In this document: in pieces, positions 54,043 through 60,670 of the stretch
How the letters are laid out: each line of letters starts with the position of its first letter
Position numbering within the stretch: the stretch's first letter is position 1
Position numbers and translations under genes: made by a program
Notes under the pieces: model-generated
What the model was told of the DNA's origin: nothing
Databases searched by the model: none
Seen by the model: the letters and a program-made list of their open reading frames with translations, nothing else
Assembly: GCA_030418115.1 (NCBI GenBank)
Contig: JAUHQD010000007.1
Location: 62,001-126,000 of the forward strand
Direction: 5' to 3'
Length of the DNA: 64,000 nucleotides
From: Alteromonadaceae bacterium BrNp21-10
Lineage (GTDB): Bacteria > Pseudomonadota > Gammaproteobacteria > Enterobacterales > Alteromonadaceae

Positions 54043-55435
54043 TATGTTGCTCACCAGCGAGTGATTTAATAATAATGCTCCAGTGATCTAAACCATCATA
54101 AAACGCTTTAATAGGCAGGCGTTCATTTAAACCGTGGGCAAACATTTCATCTGGATCCATAAACACACTGGCCATCGCCCAAGTCGGAATACCCGCGGCG
54201 CGAAAATGCATACCATCAGTGCCCCCCGATTCCATATAACCTAAGATACCGACATCGGGATAGCGCGGGTGCACTGCCTTACCAATAGCGGTCATCACGT
54301 CTTCGCGTAATTCCGAAATGGGACTTTCTATAGGCTCGTCTAAGGTTACAAATTCCACATTTAAATTATTCACCACAATCTGCAATTGTTGTTTTACTTC
54401 TGCTACTGGCGTACCGGGAAATACTCGACAATTAACCGTGGCAGTGGCCGATTGTGGCAGGGCATTTTCTGCATGGCCTGCACGTAGTTTTGTGGGGACG
54501 CAGGTTGTTCTTGTGGTGCCAACATAAGAGGATTCAGTGAACAAACGGTCAGCGGCGGCTTTGTTAGTGGGGTCTTTGGCAAAATCGATCATGGCTTGGC
54601 CTAATTCACCGCCTAGTTGCTTTCCAGAAACCGCAAAAAAGTTGCGGGTCATTTCACTCCACTGCACCGGGAAACGGTATTGCTGAATATTAGATAATGC
54701 GTCAGCAAGATCATAAATGGCGTTGTCCAATCTTGGGCGAGAACTATGCCCACCTTTATTGCGTACTGTTAACTCAAAGGTGACGTAGGTTTTTTCAGCG
54801 GCCTGCACTAAATAGGCAATAGCTTTGCCGTCAGCATTAAGGTCACCACCGCCGGCATCGGAATTAAGTGCATATTCGGCTTTTAATAGTTCGGGTAACG
54901 AGGCGAGCAAACGAGTTGTTTGCATTTGTGTTTCTTCGTCGCCGGAAAAGGCAATGATCAAATCTCGATCCGGTACGTAACCGGCTTTTTTAAGTCGAAT
55001 AAAGGTGGACGACAACATAGCAACACCCAGTTTGTTGTCGATGGTGCCACGACCATAAAAGTAATTTTCATCTTGGGTCAGGATAAATGGCGGGCGTTGC
55101 CAATCTTTGTCTAGCGCATCGACCACGTCCATATGCCCTAAAAACAAAATCGGTTTTTGCTCTGGGTTACTGCCCCGATATCTTAGGGTTAGGGCCACTG
55201 TTTCACCAACGGGGATGATATTGACATCGTCTTTTGTAAAGCCGGCAGCGTAATATTGGTCTGCTAAATAAGCGGCCATCTTAGGCACATTGCCGCGCCC
55301 CTCAACGGTAGGGATGCCAATAATAGTGCGATAAATTTCTAATGTTTTAAGGGCATGTTCTGAGTCTTTATTTTCTATAGCAAATACTTGTGATGTCGCA
55401 AAGGTGAATAAAAACAACAGTAATGACTTAGACAT
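54029..55435 (-). CDS. Exported M20-family metallopeptidase
   Basis: A 468-residue zinc peptidase with a signal peptide (SLLLFLFTFATSQVFA). The M20 metal ligands are evident in ILFLGHMDVVDAL, YGRGTIDNKLGVAM, the catalytic SGDEETQM and NSDAGGGDLNADG; the dimerisation domain is in the middle, around the segment GGHSSRPRLDNAIYDLADA. Such enzymes cleave small peptides or acylated amino acids in the periplasm. It is on the minus strand, overlaps the lptG end and has its own upstream region of about 227 bases. Confidence 0.9.
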   Translation of the reverse strand: MSKSLLLFLFTFATSQVFAIENKDSEHALKTLEIYRTIIGIPTVEGRGNVPKMAAYLADQYYAAGFTKDDVNIIPVGETVALTLRYRGSNPEQKPILFLGHMDVVDALDKDWQRPPFILTQDENYFYGRGTIDNKLGVAMLSSTFIRLKKAGYVPDRDLIIAFSGDEETQMQTTRLLASLPELLKAEYALNSDAGGGDLNADGKAIAYLVQAAEKTYVTFELTVRNKGGHSSRPRLDNAIYDLADALSNIQQYRFPVQWSEMTRNFFAVSGKQLGGELGQAMIDFAKDPTNKAAADRLFTESSYVGTTRTTCVPTKLRAGHAENALPQSATATVNCRVFPGTPVAEVKQQLQIVVNNLNVEFVTLDEPIESPISELREDVMTAIGKAVHPRYPDVGILGYMESGGTDGMHFRAAGIPTWAMASVFMDPDEMFAHGLNERLPIKAFYDGLDHWSIIIKSLAGEQHINGE

Positions 55436-55662
55436 TTTAGGGATCCCGACGGGTTGAGGGTAATGAGTTCACATTAATATAAAGCAGTTGAGGTTAATTA
55501 ATAGACATTTTGTCTGTGGCCATCAACTGGACAATTTAATGAACGCCATCAAAAAGTAAAAAGTGTGTATAAAACGCAATAGGGTAGTGCTTTTTAGCTT
55601 AAAAAATGTACTGTTGTATAAGTTTAGACCACAGACACATTAACTAAAAGTGGATACTGCTC

Positions 55663-57243
55663 ATGAAACAGGGATTAAGCAGACGAGAATGTTTGTTCAT
55701 GTTGGCCAAAATAGCCGGGTCTTCCGCAGCCATAATGCATGCTGCCGAGGCACTGGGTATTCCTCAGCCGGTTTCCTCCTTCAACAATAACAAATTAAAA
55801 AAAGTATCGGGTAAGCGCCCCCATGTGCTGATTTTAGGCGCGGGCATTAGTGCGCTGGTGAGTGCCTATGAATTATCTCGCGCCGGTTATTCCTGCGAAG
55901 TGCTAGAGGCCTCATCAAGAATTGGTGGGCGAAATATGACGCTTCGTCATGGCGATGTGATTGATGAAATTGGCAACCGACAAATCTGTGATTTTGATGA
56001 TGAGCCTAATTTGTATTTCAATGCAGGCCCTGCACGACTGCCCGCACATCATCATGGCATATTGCATTATTGCCGCGAGCTAGGAGTGCAACTACAAGTT
56101 TTTAATAATTATAACCGCAACTGTTACACCCAAGACGACAACGTCTTTGATGGTAAGCCCATTCGTATTGGTGAATACGAAGCGGATATTCAAGGTTTTA
56201 CCAATGAGTTATTAGCTAAATCATTAAGGCACACAAAACATTTAGATGCGCCATTTGATGAATCTGATTTTGAAAGAATGTTGCAGTACGTGAAAACCCA
56301 AGGCGCATTGGATAACGAATTTAAATACCAAGGCAGTACATTGTCGGGTTGGCAATCTGGTGGGGTATTTGCCCCAGGTAAGATGAAAACTCCACGGGGA
56401 TTTGCAGATTTACTCAAAAGTAATTTTTGGGCCGGTGGCATGATTTTTACCCAATGGGCGGATCAGGAGCCCGCAATGATGACGCCCGTTGGCGGTATGG
56501 ACAGCATCGTTAAACACTTTTTGCCCCATGTTCAAGATAAAATAAAACTCAATGCTCAGGTGCAACGTATACAAAATCAAGACCATGGAGTGGACGTGCA
56601 ATACATGCAGCATGGTCAACTAAAAACTACCCGTGGTGATTACTGCCTAAACTGCATTCCCAGTGAGATATTGTCGGGTATCGATCATAACTTCCCCGAT
56701 GACTACAGCCATATGATGGCCAAAATGCATAGAGGTAAGTTGATTAAATTCGGCCTGCAAGCCAAAGAGCGCTTTTGGGAAAAAGACGACATTTACAATG
56801 GCATCAGTTGGACTAATCAAGACATCACGCAAATCTGGTATCCGGAGCATGGCATCTTCGCTAAAAAAGGTGTGCTGCTAGGCGGGTATTCTTGGGTGCC
56901 TGAGATAGTTGACCGCTTTGCAGCAATGAGTAGCAGCCAGCGTATTGAATCGGTGTTAGCCCAGGGCGAAAAAATTCATCCTCAATATCGTCAGTACATC
57001 GAAAAAGGCGTAAGTATTTGCTGGCACCGCATGAATCACCAGTTGGGTTGCGGCACACTATGGGATGACGAACATTACGCCGCCGGCTTTGAACTACTGC
57101 AAAAACCTACAGGACGGCATTATTTAATGGGTGACCAAATGGCGCTCTTAGAAGGTTGGCAAGAAGGGGCAGTGCAATCGGCGTGGTATGCCATGCAAGA
57201 TATTGAAAAACGTCAATCCCATAAAAGTGGGGTAAGCGCATGA
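55663..57243 (+). CDS. Tat-exported flavin monoamine or L-amino-acid oxidase family protein
   Basis: A 526-residue flavoprotein. The N-terminus contains SRREC at residues 6-10, a twin-arginine export signal ahead of a moderately hydrophobic stretch. The FAD-binding core is VLILGAGISALVSAYELSRAG (GxGxxG at about 59-64) followed by EVLEASSRIGGRN, and the C-terminal flavin loop YLMGDQMALLEGWQEGAV. Family members oxidise amines or amino acids to imines. The neighbouring exported cytochrome c suggests electrons leave through that protein rather than to oxygen, which is inference. It overlaps the next gene by four bases, so the three following genes form one operon. Confidence 0.88.
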   Translation: MKQGLSRRECLFMLAKIAGSSAAIMHAAEALGIPQPVSSFNNNKLKKVSGKRPHVLILGAGISALVSAYELSRAGYSCEVLEASSRIGGRNMTLRHGDVIDEIGNRQICDFDDEPNLYFNAGPARLPAHHHGILHYCRELGVQLQVFNNYNRNCYTQDDNVFDGKPIRIGEYEADIQGFTNELLAKSLRHTKHLDAPFDESDFERMLQYVKTQGALDNEFKYQGSTLSGWQSGGVFAPGKMKTPRGFADLLKSNFWAGGMIFTQWADQEPAMMTPVGGMDSIVKHFLPHVQDKIKLNAQVQRIQNQDHGVDVQYMQHGQLKTTRGDYCLNCIPSEILSGIDHNFPDDYSHMMAKMHRGKLIKFGLQAKERFWEKDDIYNGISWTNQDITQIWYPEHGIFAKKGVLLGGYSWVPEIVDRFAAMSSSQRIESVLAQGEKIHPQYRQYIEKGVSICWHRMNHQLGCGTLWDDEHYAAGFELLQKPTGRHYLMGDQMALLEGWQEGAVQSAWYAMQDIEKRQSHKSGVSA

Positions 57244-57848
57244 AGATTCTAGGTACTATCCTCGCTCTTTTAGCCTTCACGTTTTCTACAAGTACATTCG
57301 CCACCGACGCCAAGGCATTACCCAATTGCGTGCAGTGCCATGGTACTAATTTAAAAGGTAATCCCGCATTAATGGCACCTAACTTAGCCATCTTGCCCCA
57401 GTGGTACATACGTGCGCAAATAGCCAGTTATCAACAAGGATGGCGCAGTAATAATGTAGAGCAAACGTTCGCTAAGGATATGGAAGCCGTGGCAAAGAGC
57501 CTTTCTGCTGAAGACATTAACGTTGCTCTAGCATTTATCAACACAGTAGCAAAAACAATCCCGCGACAAACTATTCAAGGTGATGTAGCCAAGGGCAAAG
57601 TGCTGTATCTACAATGTGCCGCCTGCCATGGTGATAACGCCCAAGGCAATCAGAATTTAGCTGCGCCGCCATTAGCGGGGCAAACCGATTGGTATTTAGC
57701 TAAGCAATTGCACGCGTACAAAAATGCTAATAGAGGGTTTAGTGCCGAGGATAAATCCGGCCAGTTAATGCTTAATAGCATTGCGATGTTGCCAACCGCC
57801 GCCGACGTGGACAACGTTGTCGCCTATATTCAATCAATACATCCCTAA
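57240..57848 (+). CDS. Exported dihaem cytochrome c (c4-like)
   Basis: A 202-residue protein with signal peptide (ILALLAFTFSTSTFA). Two haem c motifs are present: CVQCH at residues 30-34 and CAACH at 126-130, each in a domain of about 90 residues with a later Met that could be the sixth ligand (NSIAMLPTAADV in the second). It is a small periplasmic electron carrier. Its ATG overlaps the flavin oxidase stop, and the RidA gene starts 33 bases later, so all three are probably made together. It is the likely electron acceptor of the flavoprotein. Confidence 0.9.
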   Translation: MKILGTILALLAFTFSTSTFATDAKALPNCVQCHGTNLKGNPALMAPNLAILPQWYIRAQIASYQQGWRSNNVEQTFAKDMEAVAKSLSAEDINVALAFINTVAKTIPRQTIQGDVAKGKVLYLQCAACHGDNAQGNQNLAAPPLAGQTDWYLAKQLHAYKNANRGFSAEDKSGQLMLNSIAMLPTAADVDNVVAYIQSIHP

Positions 57849-57881
57849 TTTCAGCCTAATTAAATAATTTTGGAGAACAGC

Positions 57882-58376
57882 ATGAAAAAACAACTTTGTA
57901 TGGCCGCCTTGGCCCTTTTTGTTACTACACAAGTTAGTGCCGACGCGGTAAAACGTTATCCATTACCCGGTGGTAGCAGTTTTCCCATTGCCTCGGCGGT
58001 AGAAGTAAAAGCGGGTAGTACCATTTTTGAAAGTGGTAATATTCCCTCACCTAAAGATGCAAAAGCAGAAGCTGGCACCTTAGCCTTTTGGGGCAACACC
58101 GAAGAACAAACCGACAGCGTGTTAGCCAAAATTGAAGCATCCCTAAAAGGCAAGGGCCTTGATATGGGCAGCGTTGTTAAAATGACGGTGTTCTTAGTCG
58201 GCGACCCTGCTATGGACGGCAAAATGGACTTCAGTGGTTTTATGAAAAGCTACGTTAGATATTTTGGCACTGAAGCTCAACCTAATTTACCGGCCCGCTC
58301 TGCGGTACAAGTAGCCGGTTTAGTTGCCCCAGGAATGATGGTGGAAATAGAGGTTATTGCCGTTCGGCCAGAATAA
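57882..58376 (+). CDS. Exported RidA-family imine deaminase
   Basis: A 164-residue RidA/YjgF protein counted from ATG 57882, which follows TGGAGA; TTG at 57870 is less likely. A signal peptide (LALFVTTQVSADA) makes it periplasmic, unlike most RidA proteins, which are cytoplasmic. The family core is intact: NTEEQTDSVLAKIEASLKG, VVKMTVFLV and the key Arg in PARSAVQVAGL, the residue that in RidA holds the substrate carboxylate. It probably hydrolyses the imine made by the flavin oxidase encoded two genes upstream, releasing ammonia and a keto product. Confidence 0.9.
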   Translation: MKKQLCMAALALFVTTQVSADAVKRYPLPGGSSFPIASAVEVKAGSTIFESGNIPSPKDAKAEAGTLAFWGNTEEQTDSVLAKIEASLKGKGLDMGSVVKMTVFLVGDPAMDGKMDFSGFMKSYVRYFGTEAQPNLPARSAVQVAGLVAPGMMVEIEVIAVRPE

Positions 58377-58390
58377 ATCCGAACCTGAAC

Positions 58391-58903
58391 TCAGTCTAAG
58401 CCTCGCCAATTGCGATGGTGATTAGCGTCTTTGGTTAAAGCAATCATCTCCGTTTGCGTGAGGCGGTCTTGTAGTGCTAGCTTGTTTTTGAAATCAACTA
58501 GCACTAATAAAGTGCCCAAGCCCAACAGCGAAGTAAATAAACGCAATATTGCCCGGCCATAATTCATTGGTTGTTCATTGGTACTCACAATGCGTAGTCG
58601 CCATGCGCGCATACCAATAGTTTGACCGCCATTGCGCCAAAACCAAACAAAGAATCCTGCTACCCACAAACTCACCCATATTTGCATGCTAGTTTGATAC
58701 AACAACGATTGCTGCATTACATCACCCACATGTTCAATACCGCCTTTATCCAGCACGCCGTTTTCGTAAAGCAGGGTAAAGACTACGGTCATCACAATGG
58801 CAGCACACATACCCACCGCCACCGCGACTAAAAGGTCATAAACCATAGCAGCAATACGGCGCATAAATCCGGCTCGGGGAAAGGAGTTAATAGAATCGTT
58901 CAT
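58391..58903 (-). CDS. RDD-family membrane protein
   Basis: A 170-residue protein with three to four membrane segments (about residues 21-45, 75-95 and 120-145) and the RDD-type start RRIAAMVYDLLVAVAVG with a conserved Arg and Asp; the C-terminal loop DFKNKLALQDRLTQTEM is also family-like. Functions proposed for RDD proteins include transport or stress tolerance, but none is proved here. It is convergent with the RidA gene, with 14 bases between stops, and lies just upstream of the tRNA region. Confidence 0.85.
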   Translation of the reverse strand: MNDSINSFPRAGFMRRIAAMVYDLLVAVAVGMCAAIVMTVVFTLLYENGVLDKGGIEHVGDVMQQSLLYQTSMQIWVSLWVAGFFVWFWRNGGQTIGMRAWRLRIVSTNEQPMNYGRAILRLFTSLLGLGTLLVLVDFKNKLALQDRLTQTEMIALTKDANHHRNWRGLD

Positions 58904-59007
58904 GGGATCGTCACAGCAAAAATAGTGGCAGCAGTGTACCAGTAATTATGCAGATTTATAAACACGAGTATAAATTGAGCAATTGAAATATCCCTGTTAC
59001 AAAACAC

Positions 59008-59035
59008 TTGCAAGCAAGTCTTTGATCGCTATAAT
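59008..59035 (+). promoter_or_regulatory. Strong stable-RNA promoter before tRNA-Leu
   Basis: TTGCAA (59008-59013) and a consensus TATAAT (59030-59035) are 16 bases apart. The discriminator GCACACCC is GC-rich, as in stringently controlled tRNA promoters. The predicted start (about 59042) is 225 bases ahead of the tRNA. Confidence 0.7.
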
Positions 59036-59067
59036 GCACACCCTGTTCAGCACTGCTGGATGGGACA

Positions 59068-59095
59068 CTCAATGTCAGAGTGGCGATAAATTGGT
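59068..59095 (+). pseudogene. 5' fragment of tRNA-Leu
   Basis: CTCAATGTCAGAGTGGCGAT and the following AAATTGGT closely match CTCAATGCCAGAGTGGCGAA and ATTGGT of the intact tRNA gene at 59260 onward, including seven bases of 5' flank. The match stops after about 22 tRNA positions. It looks like the remnant of a second tRNA copy or of an insertion event. Confidence 0.7.
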
Positions 59096-59181
59096 GGGTG
59101 AACCACGGTTGCCGCAGGCAATGAAGGGTGATTTAACATCACGCTTCAAGGGGTGAACGCGAGGTCGTGGATGACCGAGCT

Positions 59182-59216
59182 GGGTGACGATCATCAGGGA
59201 CGTGTATATGACTCAC
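59182..59216 (-). repeat. Inverted copy of the structured repeat core
   Basis: Read on the minus strand this stretch gives GAGTCATATACACGTCCCTG followed by ATGATCGTCACCC, nearly identical to 59448-59480 and 59738-59769. The minus-strand sequence beyond it contains a short GGTC/GACC hairpin with an ATCCAC loop. Confidence 0.8.
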
Positions 59217-59266
59217 GCAACAGTCGGTAGCAGATAATTTTTTGTTAACGACACTAGCAACTCAAT

Positions 59267-59353
59267 GCCAGAGTGGCGAAATTGGTAGACGCAGCGGATT
59301 CAAAATCCGCCGGTAGTAATACTGTGCCGGTTCAAGTCCGGCCTCTGGTACCA
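59267..59353 (+). tRNA. tRNA-Leu (anticodon CAA)
   Basis: The acceptor GCCAGAG pairs with CTCTGGT (one G-T pair), and the encoded CCA follows. The anticodon stem GCGGA/TCCGC frames the loop TTCAAAA, giving anticodon CAA. A long variable arm of the class II type (CGGTAGTAATACTG) and GGTTCAAGTCC T-arm agree with tRNA-Leu. It is similar to leuX of E. coli, a common integration target. Confidence 0.96.
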
Positions 59354-59385
59354 TTTCTTTTTAATAATTTAAAAAGAAATAATTA

Positions 59386-59411
59386 AACCGACTTATTAGT
59401 CGGTTTTTTTG
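59386..59411 (+). terminator. Terminator after tRNA-Leu, copy 1
   Basis: AACCGACT and AGTCGGTT form an eight-pair stem with a TATT loop, followed by seven T. It ends the tRNA transcript. Confidence 0.92.
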
Positions 59412-59445
59412 TGTCTCGGGATTGGTTGGTTTGCGATATATTCGG

Positions 59446-59564
59446 CTGAGTCATATACACGTCCCTGATGATTTGCACCCAATCTCAGCGTCCTTGCTGA
59501 GATGAAAAGCTAGGCGATGCTGTGCATCTAAACAATCTAGCTTTCCCCATGATGATCGGCACCC
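59446..59564 (+). repeat. Structured repeat, copy A
   Basis: A 119-base element nearly identical to 59735-59853. It starts CTGAGTCATATACACGTCCC, has a core GATGATTTGCACCC (59467-59480), a hairpin TCTCAGC-GTCCTT-GCTGAGA (59483-59502), a second larger hairpin with arms GAAAAGCTAG and CTAGCTTTCC, and ends in another core, GATGATCGGCACCC (59551-59564). Confidence 0.9.
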
Positions 59565-59630
59565 GGCCTCGCCATCCTTGGCGAGCCATTCAGGCAGGCG
59601 GCGCAGTGCGCCTAAAAATATTGCCTTCAT
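59565..59630 (+). repeat. Variant hairpin unit following copy A
   Basis: After the second core, a hairpin CTCGCC-ATCCTT-GGCGAG (59568-59585) has the same loop type but a different stem sequence from copy A, followed by CATTCAGG and a GC-rich hairpin ending in TTGCCTTCAT. It does not share stem sequence with the corresponding part of copy B (59854 onward). Confidence 0.7.
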
Positions 59631-59645
59631 CCTCTGGTATCATCT
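59631..59645 (+). pseudogene. 3' fragment of tRNA-Leu
   Basis: CCTCTGGTATCATCT repeats the tRNA 3' end and flank CCTCTGGTACCATTT (59342-59356) 289 bases downstream. It is the start of the second unit of the tandem duplication. Confidence 0.7.
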
Positions 59646-59675
59646 TTTTTCATGTATTTGGAATGAGATAAAAAC

Positions 59676-59700
59676 AACCGACTTTTTAGTCGGTTTTTTT
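59676..59700 (+). terminator. Terminator, copy 2
   Basis: AACCGACT and AGTCGGTT with a TTTT loop and a T tract duplicate the terminator at 59386-59411, 290 bases away. Confidence 0.9.
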
Positions 59701-59734
59701 GTGTCTGGGGATTGGGGAATCGTGATCAGTTTGA

Positions 59735-59853
59735 CTGAGTCATGTACACGTCCCTGATGATCGCCACCCAATCTTAGCGTCCTTGCTGAGATGAAAAGCT
59801 AGGCGATGCTGTGCATCTAAACAATCTAGCTTTCCCCATGATGATCGTCACCC
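59735..59853 (+). repeat. Structured repeat, copy B
   Basis: A 119-base copy of 59446-59564. Core GATGATCGCCACCC is at 59756-59769, the hairpin is TCTTAGC-GTCCTT-GCTGAGA (59772-59791), in which one C-G pair of copy A is T-G, and it ends in GATGATCGTCACCC (59840-59853), after which comes a different hairpin with CCAGA/TCTGG arms. Confidence 0.9.
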
Positions 59854-59910
59854 AAACCAGATGTCATTGTCTGGTTGTTCAGCCGAGCGAAATGTAACCC
59901 TCCCTTAAAA

Positions 59911-60153
59911 TCAAGCAGGCCACTTTTCTATAACAATAGTTGCTCTATAGCCGGCAATGTGATCTCGATAGGGACAACCTGTAGTGAAAAATAGACCACT
60001 ATTAAAGCTTGCTAGAGTAACCGGACTGCCAGTACATCGCGCTACATGCCCATTATACTTGGCGAAGTTTTTGATTAAGTGGCTATTTAAAAAATGCCTA
60101 AAACAGTGTTTATTTTCATAAACATAATCTTGAACCAATTTACTAAGGTTCAT
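59911..60153 (-). CDS. Possible small protein, weak support
   Basis: An 80-codon open frame from ATG 60153 to a TGA at 59911. The product would be basic and contain several His and Cys residues (YENKHCFRHFLNSHLIK, ARCTGSP, TTGCPYRDHIAGY). There is no good ribosome site and I recognise no family. It lies in the repeat-rich region next to the HipB-like gene. It may be a remnant or chance frame. Confidence 0.25.
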   Translation of the reverse strand: MNLSKLVQDYVYENKHCFRHFLNSHLIKNFAKYNGHVARCTGSPVTLASFNSGLFFTTGCPYRDHIAGYRATIVIEKWPA

Positions 60154-60179
60154 TCATGAACTTACTTGTATGAATATAC

Positions 60180-60250
60180 CGGCTTAAGCCGATGTAATAT
60201 GTAAATTAGTGACAATAGAGCTGCTAACGCAGAACTAATATAAATTACAT
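60180..60250. promoter_or_regulatory. Inverted repeats upstream of the hipB-like gene
   Basis: A perfect 12-base palindrome CGGCTTAAGCCG (60180-60191) is followed by ATGTAATATGTAAATTAGT (60192-60210), which is an imperfect inverted match of ACTAATATAAATTACAT (60234-60250). HipB-type antitoxins repress their own operon by binding such palindromes, so this is a candidate operator. A TACAAT at 60263-60268 may be the -10 element. Confidence 0.5.
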
Positions 60251-60331
60251 TTCATATGATGCTACAATACTTCTGTGATAACGTTTATTTCTACTATGAT
60301 TGGCCATTACTTCGGCTAAAGCAGGTGTATT

Positions 60332-60670
60332 ATGAATTTTGAATTACTTACAGATGAACAAATTCTTCATGCCATGGGAGAGCAATTTGAATCCTTGCGC
60401 CTGCAGAAACAGATCCCGGATAAAGACATTCAGGATAAGGGCGGCATTGGCAAAGACGCTATAGACAAACTTCGTAATCAGCGCGGCAATATCACCCTTA
60501 TAAGCCTAATTCGCATTCTCCGTGGATTGGGAGAGCTTGAGCGTTTAGAAAAGCTATTAAGTTCCAATACCGAATACTCACCTAGCAAACAACAGAAGCC
60601 GCTTAAAAAACGGATCTTCAAAAAATCCGCTAAAGCATCCACCGAATTTAAGTGGGGCGATGAGTCATGA
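60332..60670 (+). CDS. HipB-like helix-turn-helix antitoxin
   Basis: A 112-residue small basic protein. A helical segment of about 60 residues (EQFESLRLQKQIPDKDIQ, GIGKDAIDKLRNQRGN, ISLIRILRGLGELERLEKLL) has the spacing of an Xre/HipB helix-turn-helix, and a Lys-rich tail (PLKKRIFKKSAKAS) follows. The stop overlaps the start of the HipA-like gene (ATGA), the usual layout of hipBA pairs. It should bind and inhibit the kinase and repress the operon. The HTH assignment is from pattern and position. Confidence 0.82.
   Translation: MNFELLTDEQILHAMGEQFESLRLQKQIPDKDIQDKGGIGKDAIDKLRNQRGNITLISLIRILRGLGELERLEKLLSSNTEYSPSKQQKPLKKRIFKKSAKASTEFKWGDES

Larger units (their letters stand above)
58904..59266. 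other. tRNA leader region with promoter and structured repeat
   Basis: This 363-base stretch has no protein gene. It contains the stable-RNA promoter at 59008-59035, a partial tRNA-Leu 5' copy at 59068-59095, and an inverted copy of the structured repeat core at 59182-59216. Confidence 0.7.
59354..60331. other. Repeat-rich region between tRNA-Leu and hipB-like gene
   Basis: This 978-base stretch holds a 289-290 bp tandem duplication with two terminators and two structured repeats, a weak small open frame (59911-60153) and the likely control region of the HipB/HipA-like pair. No other gene is seen. Confidence 0.75.

Noticed and set aside
59386-59880. Repeats after the tRNA considered as a CRISPR array
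   Set aside because: There are only a few long copies with uneven spacing, structured hairpins instead of unique spacers, and no cas genes.
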